64,000 bases of DNA from Microbulbifer sp. SAOS-129_SWC (GTDB lineage: Bacteria > Pseudomonadota > Gammaproteobacteria > Pseudomonadales > Cellvibrionaceae). The stretch lies in the NCBI RefSeq assembly GCF_039696035.1, contig NZ_CP155567.1, forward strand, positions 248,001-312,000, written 5' to 3'. How positions within the stretch are numbered: position 1 is the first letter of the stretch; each line of letters starts with the position of its first letter. The position numbers were made by a program, and so were the translations under genes. This document shows, one piece after another, positions 51,581 through 61,400 of the stretch. The notes under the pieces are model-generated. The model had not been told where the DNA came from and ran no database searches. It worked only from the letters and a program-made list of their open reading frames with translations.

Positions 51581-52951
51581 GTGGCGATTGAACAGGCAAA
51601 AGTCTTCGTAGAAGACCTGCAGCGCGGTATGTTCGTATCCAGGCTCGACCGGCCCTGGACGCGGACACCTTTTGCGCTGCAGGGTTTCTATATTCGTGAC
51701 CTGGAGGAAATCCGCCAGCTGCAGAAGTACTGCCGGTTCGTGTATGTGGATGTGGTCAAGACGGTCGGCGATGCCGGTGTGCAGCTGCGCCGGATCACCC
51801 GCGCCGCCAAAGAGCAGCCGACCTTCGGTGCCGCACCGGGCAAACGCCGTGGTCGCGAAGCCGCAGCCATTCCGTGCCGTCCGGTACAGATCTCCCACCA
51901 AGCCTACCCCGCTCCGCAGCCGGCCCAGCGTGAGGCCGCCAAGGCGCGCCAGCTCTACCAGCAGATTGCCAAGGGCATGCGCGACGTGCTGGTGCAGGTG
52001 CGCAGCGATCGGCCGCTGCCGATGCAGCAGATTAATCGGGCGGTGGAAGGGCTGGTGGACAGCGTACTGCGCAGCCCCGACGCTTTCGCCTGGCTGGCAC
52101 GAGTACGGGAAAAAGACGAATACACGTTCAGTCACTCCATGCGCGCCAGTATCTGGGCGCTGCTGTTCGGTCGCCATATCGGCCTGCGCCGCCACGAGTT
52201 GATGCAGCTGGGTGTGGCAACCCTGCTGAAAGATGTCGGCAAGTTGAAACTGCCGGAGGCCGTGTTGCGCGCGGTCAAGCGGGATCCTCGTGCGGAGCTC
52301 GAGTACCGCAAGTTCGTCGGCTACAGCGTGCAAATGCTCGAAGAGGATCCGCACATAGATCCGCAGGTGATCAATATCGTGCGCTGCCACCGCGAACAGC
52401 ATGACGGCAGCGGTTATCCGCGCGGCCTGCGCGGTGACAAGATCCCGGTGCTGGCGCGGATGTGCGGCATCGTGACGGTCTATGACGAGAGCACCAATCC
52501 GCGCGGAGTCAGCTATCCGGTAGCGCCGTCGCGAGCGGTGGCGCAGCTATACGATCTCCGTGGCGTTACTTTTCACGAGCAGCTGGTGGTGGAATTTATC
52601 CAGGCCATCGGCCTCTATCCCACCGGGACCCAGGTGGAAATGTCCACCGGTGAGGTGGGCGTGGTGGTCGAGCAGACCCACGAGCGACGCCTGAAGCCGC
52701 GGGTGATGGTGGTGCTGGACCGCGACAAGCAGCTGCTGCCGGAGCCGCGCCTGCTGGATCTGGCCGCCGACGACGACAGCAAGCAGAAGCTGATCGAGCG
52801 CGGCAAGCTGCCTCCGCAGAGCAAGATCACCATCCTCAAGGACATCGAGCCGGGCCGCTTCCCGCAGGTCGACGTGGCGGGGATTCGCGACAATTACCTG
52901 TTCAAAGCGCAGCGAATGCCTTCCATTCTGTCGCGACTGATCGGGCGCTGA
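51581..52951 (+). CDS. DUF3391/HD-GYP family protein with degenerate metal site
   Basis: About 456 residues from GTG 51581. The frame is open to a TTG at 51461, but family members begin close to the EDLQRGMFVSRLDRPW block. An N-terminal DUF3391 domain (about residues 5-130) precedes an HD-GYP domain. HD-GYP enzymes degrade cyclic di-GMP, but here the HD motif reads Lys217-Asp218 (LLKDVGKLKLPE), the next histidine position reads Val (KFVGYSVQML), and the later DxxD region is changed. The GYP signature (HDGSGYPRGL) survives. A catalytically weak or sensor-type role is likely. It stands alone between hemE and an MFS gene. Confidence 0.85.
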   Translation: MAIEQAKVFVEDLQRGMFVSRLDRPWTRTPFALQGFYIRDLEEIRQLQKYCRFVYVDVVKTVGDAGVQLRRITRAAKEQPTFGAAPGKRRGREAAAIPCRPVQISHQAYPAPQPAQREAAKARQLYQQIAKGMRDVLVQVRSDRPLPMQQINRAVEGLVDSVLRSPDAFAWLARVREKDEYTFSHSMRASIWALLFGRHIGLRRHELMQLGVATLLKDVGKLKLPEAVLRAVKRDPRAELEYRKFVGYSVQMLEEDPHIDPQVINIVRCHREQHDGSGYPRGLRGDKIPVLARMCGIVTVYDESTNPRGVSYPVAPSRAVAQLYDLRGVTFHEQLVVEFIQAIGLYPTGTQVEMSTGEVGVVVEQTHERRLKPRVMVVLDRDKQLLPEPRLLDLAADDDSKQKLIERGKLPPQSKITILKDIEPGRFPQVDVAGIRDNYLFKAQRMPSILSRLIGR

Positions 52952-52968
52952 GCGACTTCTCTTCCCCG

Positions 52969-54186
52969 TTACACTGCATTTCCTTCCCTGTCTGCGCGTC
53001 GCTGCGGCCGCGCCATCAGTGCCAATAGCGCACACAGCAGTACCAATCCGGCCAATGATCCCGCCAGCGCACTGACGCTGATACCACCATCCAGCAGCAC
53101 CCCCGCGAGTAACGGCGACACCGCCGTCGACAGCACCATGGCCGCCTGCGACAGGGAACGAATGGCGCCGAGATGGCGGCTGCCATAGCGCTCCGGCCAC
53201 AGGGCGCCCCCGGCGGTGCCGGTGCCGGCCTGGGTGATGCCGAGCAGCGCCAGGTAGGCGTAGGGCACCCATGCGCCGTGGCAGAGGGCCAGCAACAGCA
53301 GGCCGGCGACCATCGGCAGCAGCGCCAGTGGCAAGCTGCGCTGGGCGCCGAAGCGATCCACCAGGCCGCCGGCCAGAAACAGCATCAGCAGGTGGCCCGC
53401 CGCGTAGCCGCCGAAGGCGCCGGCCATCAGGGTCAGCGACCAGCCGCGGCTGTCACCGATGGCGCCCTGGTGGAACAGCACTGCGGTGACCACGAACGGA
53501 GTCATCAGCGCGGCGGGCAGCAGCAGGTAGAAACCCGGGTCGCGCAGTACCTGGGCGCGGGTGAAGTCGTCGTCACGGCCGAATGTTGTCGCGGATGCCG
53601 CGCTGCCGTGTGTTGGGGTGCGCGCCAGCAGCAGCAGGCCGGGCAGTACCACCAGGAGCAGTACTATCGCGGCGGCGACCCAGGCACTGCGCCAGCCGCT
53701 CCAGTGGATCAGCTGTGCGCCGGCGCTGGGCAGCAGCGCTTCCGCCAGCGGAAAGCCCAGCGCCGCCAGGGCGATGACTTTGCCGCGGTTATCGCTGAAG
53801 TAGCGCCCGGCGGTGGTCATGCCCAGGTGGGTCATAAAACCCTGGCCGAAAAAGCGCAGTAGGAAAAACCCCGGCAGCAACATCCAGCCGCTCTGCGCGG
53901 CGGCCAGCAGCAGGCAGGCCGCGGCCAGTAAAGTGACCGCCAGCGCGGTGATACGGCGCAGCGGCCAGCGATCCACGAGCCCGCCGCAAACCAGCAGCAA
54001 CGCGGCGGAGGCCAGGGTGGCGCCGCTGTAAGTGGCGCCGTACTGGGCGTTGCTGAGCTGGAATTCGCTGCGCAGGGCGCTGCCGAAAATGGAGACAAAA
54101 AAGGTCTGCCCGAAGCCGGAGGCGGCGACGGCGAACAGGGCGTAGAACGCGAGGTTGGCGTTGGGGCGAATAAAGCTGGGTAACAT
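52969..54186 (-). CDS. Major facilitator superfamily transporter
   Basis: A 405-residue inner-membrane protein with about 12 hydrophobic segments. The loop 2-3 signature is present as GGLVDRWPLRRITALAV and repeated in the second half as GGLVDRFGAQRSLPLAL, typical of the MFS duplicated fold. It resembles the general MFS_1 branch; the substrate cannot be deduced. It is convergent with the HD-GYP gene and lies upstream of nothing obviously related, with psd on the same strand about 70 bp before it. Confidence 0.88.
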   Translation of the reverse strand: MLPSFIRPNANLAFYALFAVAASGFGQTFFVSIFGSALRSEFQLSNAQYGATYSGATLASAALLLVCGGLVDRWPLRRITALAVTLLAAACLLLAAAQSGWMLLPGFFLLRFFGQGFMTHLGMTTAGRYFSDNRGKVIALAALGFPLAEALLPSAGAQLIHWSGWRSAWVAAAIVLLLVVLPGLLLLARTPTHGSAASATTFGRDDDFTRAQVLRDPGFYLLLPAALMTPFVVTAVLFHQGAIGDSRGWSLTLMAGAFGGYAAGHLLMLFLAGGLVDRFGAQRSLPLALLPMVAGLLLLALCHGAWVPYAYLALLGITQAGTGTAGGALWPERYGSRHLGAIRSLSQAAMVLSTAVSPLLAGVLLDGGISVSALAGSLAGLVLLCALLALMARPQRRADREGNAV

Positions 54187-54258
54187 GCGGCTGACTGGTT
54201 GTCGGTGGCGGGCGTAGTGGCTAACACCGGGGCGAACACAAGGTTCGCCCCGGGGCGG

Positions 54259-55122
54259 TTATTGCTCGGCAGTCAGAATATCGCCGAAGTGCTTGCCCAT
54301 TTTGGTCGAGGATTCGGCACCGAGGGATTCCGCCCAGCGCACCTGGTCGGCCCCGAACAGCATGATCACGGTGGAGCCGAGCTTGAAGCGACCCATCTCT
54401 TCGCCTTTTTCCAGCTCGATCGGCTTGCTGTCCCGGTATTCGGTGGTGCGCACGCGGCGCTTGTGCGGCGTCACCAGGCCGGCCCAGACGGTTTCGATGC
54501 TGGCGACGATCATGGCGCCGACCAGGATCACGGCCATGGGGCCGGCGGCGGTATCGAAGATGCACACGACGCGCTCGTTGCGCGAGAACAGTCGCGGTAC
54601 TGTCTCTGCGGTGACGGTATTGACCGAGAACAGCTGTCCCGGGACATACGTCATGCTGCGCAGGGTGCCGGCGATCGGCATATGTACGCGGTGGTAGTCC
54701 TTCGGCGACAGGTACACGGTGGCGAAGTGGCCGCCGGTAAACTGCGCGGCGGTCTGCGGATCACCACCGACCAGCTCCAGTAGGCTGAAGTCGTGGCCCT
54801 TGGCCTGGAAAATGCGGCCGTTGTGGATTTCTCCCAGCTGGCTGATGGCGCCGTCCGCCGGGCAGGCGATGGTGTGGTCGCCATCGACAATCGGGCGCAC
54901 ACCGTCTTTCAGTGCGCGGGTAAAAAAGTCGTTGAACGTGGCGTAGGCAGTGCAGTCGCTCTCCTGCGCCTCGTCCATATCCACAGCGTATTTGTCGACG
55001 AACCAGCGGGTGAACGGATCCTTGATCGACTTGATACGGGTTTCCGCCAGCCAGCCCGCGGCGCGGGACAGGGCGCGTTGCGGGGTCAGGTATTGCAGTG
55101 CGGCAAAGAGTTTTGGGTGCAT
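54259..55122 (-). CDS. psd: Phosphatidylserine decarboxylase proenzyme
   Basis: A 287-residue inner-membrane enzyme converting phosphatidylserine to phosphatidylethanolamine. The proenzyme self-cleaves at LGST (Ser250) to create the pyruvoyl group. Other blocks: [30 protein letters not shown] and [15 protein letters not shown] with the conserved His. ATG 55122 matches the family N-terminus ([19 protein letters not shown]); the longer frame runs through repeat A1 and is rejected. Genomic order psd-rhodanese-rsgA-orn is conserved in related bacteria. Confidence 0.96.
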   Translation of the reverse strand: MHPKLFAALQYLTPQRALSRAAGWLAETRIKSIKDPFTRWFVDKYAVDMDEAQESDCTAYATFNDFFTRALKDGVRPIVDGDHTIACPADGAISQLGEIHNGRIFQAKGHDFSLLELVGGDPQTAAQFTGGHFATVYLSPKDYHRVHMPIAGTLRSMTYVPGQLFSVNTVTAETVPRLFSRNERVVCIFDTAAGPMAVILVGAMIVASIETVWAGLVTPHKRRVRTTEYRDSKPIELEKGEEMGRFKLGSTVIMLFGADQVRWAESLGAESSTKMGKHFGDILTAEQ

Positions 55123-55177
55123 AGAGTTATTTCTGGTTGTGTGAATCCGTGAGTGCGGGCCATCGGCTGACGTGCCG

Positions 55178-55285
55178 GGTCGGGTGGGGCGCCGCTTTCC
55201 GGGACACGCCGTGAATACATCCCTGTAGGCTCGTAATCGGCATCCATGCTTCATACGGTCCCGGAAAGCGGCACCCCACCCGACC
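55178..55285 (+). repeat. Family A intergenic hairpin, copy A1
   Basis: Arms 55178-55205 and 55258-55285 pair at 27 of 28 positions around a 52-nt loop (55206-55257). The loop sequence is shared with A2 and A3, while the outer arm sequence is unique to this copy. Located between psd and the rhodanese gene. Confidence 0.92.
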
Positions 55286-55324
55286 TTTAGACTTCTGTGG
55301 AGCAGCCCGCGAAGCTCCAGTCTT

Positions 55325-56119
55325 TTACTGCTCCACCGGCGTATCCGGCAGATTGCCCCACTCACTCCAGGAGCCGGGATAGGCGCGGATATCGAAGCCG
55401 AGTGACTTGCCCACCAGCCAGGTAAAGCCGGAGCGGTGGTGGCTCTGGCAGTGGGTGACAATCTTGTGCCGGTCGTCGATGCCGAGTTTGGCGAGGAATT
55501 CACGCGCGTCGGTGCGGATACGCAGGTCGCGCTGCGGGTCCATCAGCTGGGTCCACTCGCAATTGATCGCACCGGGGATATGCCCGGCCTTCATCGCCGC
55601 GACCCGCTCGCCGGTGTATTCCTGCGGCGAGCGCGCATCCCAGACGAGGAAGTCCTGGTCTTCCAGATGCTGCAGGATTTCTTCGGCGTCCATGGCCGGG
55701 GCCGGATTGATGGCGATGTCGATTTCGCTCGGCACTGGCTCGACCGCGTCGGTGGACAGCGGCAGGCCGGCGGCGCGCCAGGCGTGCATGCCGCCGTTCA
55801 AGTAGCTGTAATTCCTGTGGCCGATCACTTCCAGCGTCCACAGCAGGCGCCCGGCCCAGCCGCCACCCTCGTCGTCGCAGGCGACCACATGGTGTTCCGG
55901 CTTCAGGCCGATGGCGCGAAATACCTGGGTCAGGCGTTCGACGCTGGGCAGTTTGCCCGGTGCCGGCGGTGTGCCGGCCATCAGTGCCTGGAATGGCAGG
56001 TGGATGGCGCCGGGAATATGGCCAGCGGCATAGTTCTGCGGCGTGCTCAGGTCGACGACCAGCAGCTCCTCGTGCTCGAGCTGCGCAGCCAGCGCTTCCG
56101 GTTCGATAATCAAATCCAA
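55325..56119 (-). CDS. Rhodanese-type thiosulfate sulfurtransferase (RhdA-like)
   Basis: A 264-residue tandem-rhodanese protein. The N-terminal inactive rhodanese domain includes [13 protein letters not shown], and the C-terminal active domain includes [13 protein letters not shown] and [12 protein letters not shown]. The catalytic Cys224 lies in HCQSHHRSG, resembling the CQTHHR loop of Azotobacter/Pseudomonas RhdA rather than the CRKG loop of classical rhodanese. Transfers sulfane sulfur from thiosulfate to an acceptor. The start appears to be TTG with a GGAGA ribosome-binding site. It lies between rsgA and psd on the same strand. Confidence 0.9.
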   Translation of the reverse strand: MDLIIEPEALAAQLEHEELLVVDLSTPQNYAAGHIPGAIHLPFQALMAGTPPAPGKLPSVERLTQVFRAIGLKPEHHVVACDDEGGGWAGRLLWTLEVIGHRNYSYLNGGMHAWRAAGLPLSTDAVEPVPSEIDIAINPAPAMDAEEILQHLEDQDFLVWDARSPQEYTGERVAAMKAGHIPGAINCEWTQLMDPQRDLRIRTDAREFLAKLGIDDRHKIVTHCQSHHRSGFTWLVGKSLGFDIRAYPGSWSEWGNLPDTPVEQ

Positions 56120-56164
56120 ATCAGTTCTCCGATTCCAGGCGGTATAGCTGCCGGTAACAACGCA

Positions 56165-57199
56165 TCAACCTTCCAGGTCGATACTGTTGCGCAGGTGCAG
56201 AAAGCTGTTCATGCGCCGCTCGCTGATATCGCCTTTGGCCAGCGCTTCCTTGATGGCACAGCCGGGCTCATTCTGGTGGCGGCAGTCGCGAAAACGGCAG
56301 TGGCCGATAAACGGTCGGAACTCGACGAAGCCCTCGAGCAGCGCTTGCTCGTCCATATGCCACAGGCCGAATTCGCGGATGCCGGGGGAGTCTATCAGAT
56401 CGCCGCCGCTGGGCAGGTGAAAGAGTTCCGCGGCGGTGGTGGTGTGGGTGCCCTTCTGGGTGGCCTCCGACAGCGCACCGGTGCGGGCGCCGGCGGACGG
56501 CAGCAGCGCGTTGACCAGTGATGATTTCCCCACGCCGGACTGGCCGACGAACACGCTGGTGCCCTGCGCCAGGGTCTCAAGCAGTTGCGGCAGTCCTTCG
56601 CCGGTCTTGGTCGACAAGCGCAGCACCGGGTAGCCGAGCTCGGGATAGGGCGTCAGCAGGTCATCAAGGGCGGCGCGGTTGCGGTCGTCGATCAGGTCGG
56701 TTTTGTTGAGCAGCAGCAGCGGGTGGATACCGGTGGTTTCGGCGGCGACCAGGTAGCGGTCGATGGCGTTGGCGAACGGCTCCGGGTAGGGCGCGATAAC
56801 AATGACGATACGATCGATATTGGCGGCGACGGTTTTCAAGTCGCCGTAGCGGTCCGGGCGCTGCAGTTCCGAGTGGCGCTCGAGACGCGCGCCGACCACG
56901 CCGGTGCCGCCACTGCCCTCGCCGGTGGCGGGGCTCCAGGCGACACGGTCACCGGTGACCAGGGTGTCGATATTGGCGCGCAGGTGGCAGCGCTGGCGCA
57001 GTGCCGGGTCTCGATCGCTCTCCACCAGTACCTGGGTGCCGTAGTTAGCGATCACCAGCCCGGTCTGCTCCGGCCCGAGATCGCCTTGCTCCAGCGATTC
57101 CTCGGCGCCGTGCGCGCGTTTGCGGGCGCGGGCTTCGCGCTCCTGCTGGATCTTGTCGACACGCCATTGCTGGCGGCGGTTTAGTTTGCGTTTGGCCAT
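56165..57199 (-). CDS. rsgA: Small ribosomal subunit biogenesis GTPase RsgA
   Basis: A 344-residue circularly permuted GTPase that acts late in 30S assembly. The motif order is G4 (LLNKTDLI), G1 ([10 protein letters not shown]), G3 (DSPG), the hallmark of permutation. The N-terminal OB domain and the C-terminal zinc site (CRFRDCRH...EPGC) are present. ATG 57199 gives the basic N-terminus [19 protein letters not shown]; the longer frame lacks conservation. It is divergent from orn. Confidence 0.96.
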   Translation of the reverse strand: MAKRKLNRRQQWRVDKIQQEREARARKRAHGAEESLEQGDLGPEQTGLVIANYGTQVLVESDRDPALRQRCHLRANIDTLVTGDRVAWSPATGEGSGGTGVVGARLERHSELQRPDRYGDLKTVAANIDRIVIVIAPYPEPFANAIDRYLVAAETTGIHPLLLLNKTDLIDDRNRAALDDLLTPYPELGYPVLRLSTKTGEGLPQLLETLAQGTSVFVGQSGVGKSSLVNALLPSAGARTGALSEATQKGTHTTTAAELFHLPSGGDLIDSPGIREFGLWHMDEQALLEGFVEFRPFIGHCRFRDCRHQNEPGCAIKEALAKGDISERRMNSFLHLRNSIDLEG

Positions 57200-57286
57200 T
57201 CGGGGACTCACGGGCAATTCGCGGCGGATTATAGCCATTGCCGGGTAGTTGCGGTAACTTGCCTCGAAACCTTAAGGAGACCAGCC

Positions 57287-57826
57287 GTGGATCAGAACAA
57301 CCTGATCTGGATCGATCTGGAGATGACCGGTCTCGATCCGGACAAAGAACGCATCATCGAGATCGCGACCATCGTTACCGACTCGAAGCTCAATATCCTC
57401 GCCGAGGGGCCCAATCTGGTGGTGCACCAGAGCGATACACTATTGAACGCGATGGACGACTGGAATACCGAGCAGCACGGTGGCTCGGGGCTGGTCAAGC
57501 GGGTGCGCGAGTCGACCATCACCGAGCGGGAGGCCGAGCGCGAGACCATCGAGTTCCTGCAGCAGTGGGTGCCCGAGGGCGCCTCGCCGATCTGCGGCAA
57601 CTCCATCGGCCAGGATCGCCGCTTCCTGGTGCGCTATATGCCCAGGCTGGAGGCCTACTTCCACTACCGCAACCTGGATGTCAGCTCGGTCAAGGAGCTG
57701 GCGCGGCGCTGGCGGCCGGATGTGCTGGAAGGAGTGAAGAAGCACAGCAGCCACCTGGCGCTGGACGATATTCGTGATTCGATCAACGAGCTGAAGCACT
57801 ATCGCGAGCACTTTTTCCGCTTGTAG
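57287..57826 (+). CDS. orn: Oligoribonuclease Orn
   Basis: A 179-residue DEDDh 3'-5' exonuclease degrading 2-5-nt RNAs, including pGpG from cyclic di-GMP breakdown. The catalytic residues include Asp10 and Glu12 ([20 protein letters not shown]), the Asp of IGQDRRFL, and His/Asp of [16 protein letters not shown] start with an AAGGAGA ribosome-binding site. It is divergent from rsgA with an 87-bp gap, as in many gammaproteobacteria, and followed by hairpins B2 and A2. Confidence 0.97.
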   Translation: MDQNNLIWIDLEMTGLDPDKERIIEIATIVTDSKLNILAEGPNLVVHQSDTLLNAMDDWNTEQHGGSGLVKRVRESTITEREAERETIEFLQQWVPEGASPICGNSIGQDRRFLVRYMPRLEAYFHYRNLDVSSVKELARRWRPDVLEGVKKHSSHLALDDIRDSINELKHYREHFFRL

Positions 57827-57860
57827 CTGGGGGTGCGGTGTTCGCGCTTCGTAAGTGGGG

Positions 57861-57930
57861 AGGCGCAGCGGCGGTCGCCCGGCAAAAAACCTGATCGGTA
57901 AATATTTGCCGGGCGACCGCCACTGCGCCT
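57861..57930 (+). repeat. Family B intergenic hairpin, copy B2
   Basis: Arms 57861-57886 and 57905-57930 pair at 25 of 26 positions around the 18-nt loop AAACCTGATCGGTAAATA. It lies 34 bp after orn and resembles B1 in both loop and inner arms. Confidence 0.88.
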
Positions 57931-58148
57931 TTATTGGTCGGAGCATGCTTGAGTGCTCTGATTTGGGGGGCGAAAGGAATACAGAAATTAAATGCCAAGG
58001 GGCTGCTTCTGGGGCCTATCTGCGGGACCTTATGAGACAGGGATGTCGATTAGAGCCTACAGGGATGTAAATACGGCGTGTCCCGCAGATAGGCCCCAGA
58101 AGCAGGGCCGCCCGAGAGTCACCTTAGGGGGCGGCTCTCAGGCCAGGG
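57931..58148. other. orn-queG convergent intergenic region
   Basis: Contains repeat A2 and otherwise nothing recognisable. Both flanking genes end here, so the two hairpins may act as terminators. Confidence 0.5.
58003..58105 (-). repeat. Family A intergenic hairpin, copy A2 (inverted)
   Basis: Perfect 26-bp arms (58003-58028 and 58080-58105) around a 51-nt loop. The reverse complement of the loop matches the A1 and A3 loops, so this copy is inserted in the opposite orientation. The arm sequence is unrelated to those of A1 and A3 apart from the inner GGGAC. Confidence 0.92.
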
Positions 58149-59255
58149 CTAAATTTCCGACCGCTTGATCTTGCGCTTGCGCCGCCGCCCACTCTTCAAC
58201 CTTTCCAGCGCCCACTCGATATGCTCCGCCACCAGCGGCGTCGCCTGCGGCAGCGCATTCTCCAGCGCTGCGACAATCGCCGGCTCCGGCTCGGCATTGC
58301 CCAGTGCCACCGCCAGATTCCGTTGCCAGCGCTCGTAGCCGATCCGCCGGATCGCCGAGCCCTCGGTCTTGTTTAAGAACTCTGCCTCGCTCCAGCCGAA
58401 CAGCGTCAGCAGTTCGCCATCGTCCAGTCCGTGGCGCGGGTGGAAATCCGGTTCCGCGGTGGGGGTGGCGAACTTGTTCCACGGGCAGATGATCTGGCAG
58501 TCGTCGCAGCCAAACACGCGGTTGCCCATGGGTTCGCGAAATTCTTCCGGTATCGGACCCTTGTTCTCGATCGTCAGGTAGGAGATGCAGCGGCGCGCGT
58601 CCAGCCGGTAGGGGCCGACAAAGGCATCGGTGGGGCAGACCTTCAGGCAGGCACTGCAGTCGCCGCACTGGTTGGCCTGTTCGGATTTATCCACAGGCAG
58701 TGCCAGGTTGGTGTAGATCTCGCCAAGGAAGAACCAGGAGCCGGCGTGGGAGTTGATTACCATGCAGTTCTTACCGATCCAGCCGAGGCCGGCCTTTTCC
58801 GCGAGGGCGCGCTCCATCACCGGCGCGCTGTCGGTAAAGGCGCGGCCGCTGGCGGCGATACCGCGCTCATCGCACCAGGCGTCGATCTGCCTGGCCAGCT
58901 GCGCGAGGCGCTTGCGGATCAGCTTGTGGTAATCGCGCCCGTTGGCGTAGCGGGACACATAGGCCTTGCCGGCATCCTTGAGCACGCGCACAGGTTGCGT
59001 GTCCGGGGGCAGGTAGTCGAGGCGCACGCTGATTGCGCGCAGCGTGCCGGGCTCCAGCAGTTCCGGGTGCCAGCGTTTTTCGCCATGGGCGCCCATCCAC
59101 TCCATGTCGCCGTGATAGCCCGCGGCCAGCCATGCGCGCAGGCGCTCGCCGTGCTCTTGCAGCTGGCAGTCGCTGATACCGATCTGTTGGAAGCCCAGCT
59201 CGCGGCCCCAGGTTTTGATCAGGTCGGCCAGCTCGGCGAGTCTTGTGTCGTTCAT
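58149..59255 (-). CDS. queG: tRNA epoxyqueuosine(34) reductase QueG
   Basis: A 368-residue cobalamin- and Fe-S-dependent enzyme performing the last step of queuosine synthesis on tRNA. Two 4Fe-4S motifs are visible: CGDCSACLKVCP and CDDCQIICPWN paired with an earlier Cys (RRCISYL). The N-terminal half contains the cobalamin-binding region (AEKAGLGWIGKNCMVINS), and the C-terminal HEAT-like region binds tRNA. ATG 59255 fits the family N-terminus; the longer frame is not conserved. It is divergent from nnr. Confidence 0.96.
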   Translation of the reverse strand: MNDTRLAELADLIKTWGRELGFQQIGISDCQLQEHGERLRAWLAAGYHGDMEWMGAHGEKRWHPELLEPGTLRAISVRLDYLPPDTQPVRVLKDAGKAYVSRYANGRDYHKLIRKRLAQLARQIDAWCDERGIAASGRAFTDSAPVMERALAEKAGLGWIGKNCMVINSHAGSWFFLGEIYTNLALPVDKSEQANQCGDCSACLKVCPTDAFVGPYRLDARRCISYLTIENKGPIPEEFREPMGNRVFGCDDCQIICPWNKFATPTAEPDFHPRHGLDDGELLTLFGWSEAEFLNKTEGSAIRRIGYERWQRNLAVALGNAEPEPAIVAALENALPQATPLVAEHIEWALERLKSGRRRKRKIKRSEI

Positions 59256-59377
59256 GGTCGCTTCGCGTTGCGGGCGGGGAACAAATTGGGCGCCCGGAAA
59301 GGTATACTTTCCAGTCATCGGCGCGGCGAGCGCGCATTTTGCCACAGATTAAAAATTGACCATACCGCGGGAGTCGC

Positions 59378-60859
59378 ATGGACACGCCTCAACCCCTCTA
59401 CAGTGCCGCCACCGTCCGTGAACTGGATCGGCGCGCCATCGCCGCCCTGAAGATTCCGTCGCTGGCGCTGATGAAGCGCGCCGGGCGCGCCGCCTTCGCC
59501 CAGCTGCAGCAGCGCTGGCCGGAGGTGCGCCGCATCCAGGTGTTCTGCGGCGGTGGCAACAACGGCGGCGACGGCTATGTGATCGCCGCGCTGGCGGCGC
59601 AGAAGCAGATCCCGGTCACTGTCTACGCCTGTGTCGATCCCGGCAAGCTGCAGGGGGACGCCCGCGAGGCGCACGACTACGCGCACCGCGAGGGGGTGCA
59701 TATCGTCACTTCGCTGACCGAGCTGGATGACGCCGACGGCGATACCGTGGCGGTGGATGCACTGCTCGGTACCGGTTTTGCCGGCGAACTGCGCGAGCCG
59801 GTGGCGCACGCGGTGGAGCGCATCAACGCCTGTCCCGGGCCGGTGCTGGCGGTGGATCTGCCGTCCGGCCTGCACGCCGATAGCGGCGCCGCCGCGCACG
59901 CGGTGCAGGCGGACGTCACCGTGACGTTTATCGGCCGCAAGCTGGGTCTCCACTGTGGTCGCGGCCCGGCGCTGTGCGGCGAGGTGGTGTTCGACACGCT
60001 GGGGGCGCCGGAACAGATCTATGCGGATGCAGAAGTGCTGGCGCAACGTTTCGACGGCGCCAGTATCGCGCGCCTGCCCAAGCGCGCCGCCGACAGTTAC
60101 AAGAACCAGTTCGGTCATGTGCTGATCGTCGGTGGCGACAGCGGTACCGGCGGTGCGGCGCTGATGGCGGCGCAGGCAGCCGCGCGCAGCGGCGCCGGGC
60201 TGATCTCGCTGGCCACGCGCCCCGAACACCTGGTGGCGGCGCTGACCCGCTGCCCCGAAGTGATGGCGCACCCGGTGATATCCGGGCAGGAACTGGAGCC
60301 ATTGCTGGACGGCCCCACGGTGATCGCCGCTGGCCCCGGTCTCGGCCGCGCGCCCTGGGGCGAGCAGCTGCTGGCCCGCGCCGGCCGCGCGGCAGTGCCA
60401 CTGGTGCTGGACGCGGATGCGCTGAATATTCTCGCTGGCGGCCGCGTGCTGGCCGGACTCCAGCGCGATGACTGGGTGCTGACGCCCCATGTGGGGGAAG
60501 CGGCGCGACTGCTCGGCTGCGATAGCGCCGAGGTGCTGGCCGATCCGCGTGCGGCGGCGATCGCAGTTCAGCAGAAATTCAGCGGCGTGGTGATATTAAA
60601 AGGGGCCGGCACCGTGATCGCCCACGACGGCGGTGTCGACCTGATCAACAGCGGCAACCCGGGCATGGCGTCCGGCGGCATGGGCGACCTGCTCACCGGT
60701 ATTATCGCGGCGCTGCTCGGCCAGCACCTGAGCCCGCTGCGCGCGGCGCGGCTGGCGGTGTGGCTGCACGGCGAGGCGGGCAACCGCGCCGCCGAAGACG
60801 GCCAGCGCGGTCTGCTGGCCACCGATCTGCTGCCGTGTGTGCGGAGATTGGTCGATTAA
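59378..60859 (+). CDS. nnr: Bifunctional NAD(P)H-hydrate epimerase / ADP-dependent dehydratase
   Basis: A 493-residue fusion that repairs damaged NAD(P)H hydrates. The N-terminal epimerase domain (about residues 10-215) has GGGNNGGDGYVIA and ALLGTGFAGELREPV. The C-terminal dehydratase domain (about 230-485) has GGDSGTGGAALMAAQAA, AAGPGLGRAPWG and the ATP-site motif NSGNPGMASGGMGDLL. The stop overlaps the tsaE start (TAATG). nnr-tsaE-amiB-mutL is the standard order. Confidence 0.96.
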   Translation: MDTPQPLYSAATVRELDRRAIAALKIPSLALMKRAGRAAFAQLQQRWPEVRRIQVFCGGGNNGGDGYVIAALAAQKQIPVTVYACVDPGKLQGDAREAHDYAHREGVHIVTSLTELDDADGDTVAVDALLGTGFAGELREPVAHAVERINACPGPVLAVDLPSGLHADSGAAAHAVQADVTVTFIGRKLGLHCGRGPALCGEVVFDTLGAPEQIYADAEVLAQRFDGASIARLPKRAADSYKNQFGHVLIVGGDSGTGGAALMAAQAAARSGAGLISLATRPEHLVAALTRCPEVMAHPVISGQELEPLLDGPTVIAAGPGLGRAPWGEQLLARAGRAAVPLVLDADALNILAGGRVLAGLQRDDWVLTPHVGEAARLLGCDSAEVLADPRAAAIAVQQKFSGVVILKGAGTVIAHDGGVDLINSGNPGMASGGMGDLLTGIIAALLGQHLSPLRAARLAVWLHGEAGNRAAEDGQRGLLATDLLPCVRRLVD

Positions 60860-61353
60860 TGGCAACTGAGTGGAAAACCGAGCTGGCCGATGAGGCAGCC
60901 ACCGTGGCCGCCGGCACCGCGCTCGGCCGTGCCTGTACCGAGCAGGGCATGGCCGCTGGTCTGACCCTGTACCTGTACGGCCAGCTGGGCGCCGGCAAAA
61001 CGACTTTGTGCCGCGGTGTGCTGCGCGCCTTCGGTCACACCGGTGCGGTCAAGAGCCCCACTTATACGCTGGTGGAGCCCTATGACTTTGGCGCCCAGCG
61101 GGTGTTCCACTTCGACCTGTACCGCCTCGGCGACGCCGAGGAACTGGAGTTTATGGGGGTGCGCGACTACTTCGCCCCCGGCTGCCTGAGCCTGGTGGAG
61201 TGGCCGCAGCGCGGCGCCGGTGTGCTGCCCGAGGCGGACCTGGAAGTGGAACTGGATGTGCCGGACAGCGGTCGATTGCTGGTCGCTACCGCGCATTCGG
61301 CGGCCGGCGAGGCGGTGCTTGAATTTGCGCAAAAACTGCTAAAAAGAAATTGA
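60859..61353 (+). CDS. tsaE: tRNA t6A threonylcarbamoyltransferase complex ATPase TsaE
   Basis: A 164-residue P-loop ATPase that assists TsaB/TsaD in making N6-threonylcarbamoyladenosine at tRNA position 37. Walker A (GQLGAGKTTLCRGVLRAFGH), the switch-like SPTYTLVEPY and HFDLYRLGDAEELEFMG segments are intact. The ATG overlaps the nnr stop by one base; a longer frame inside nnr is rejected. Confidence 0.96.
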   Translation: MATEWKTELADEAATVAAGTALGRACTEQGMAAGLTLYLYGQLGAGKTTLCRGVLRAFGHTGAVKSPTYTLVEPYDFGAQRVFHFDLYRLGDAEELEFMGVRDYFAPGCLSLVEWPQRGAGVLPEADLEVELDVPDSGRLLVATAHSAAGEAVLEFAQKLLKRN

Positions 61354-61400
61354 TTCCGGCGCAGGGAAGCGTCACAGAATAACCCGAGCGGACTGAAAGC

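Noticed and set aside
54987..55503. Long N-terminal extension of psd and the short frames across A1, A2 and A3 that share [12 protein letters not shown] peptides
   Set aside because: The shared peptides come from the conserved loop of the family A hairpin, not from a protein; arms and frames differ between copies.
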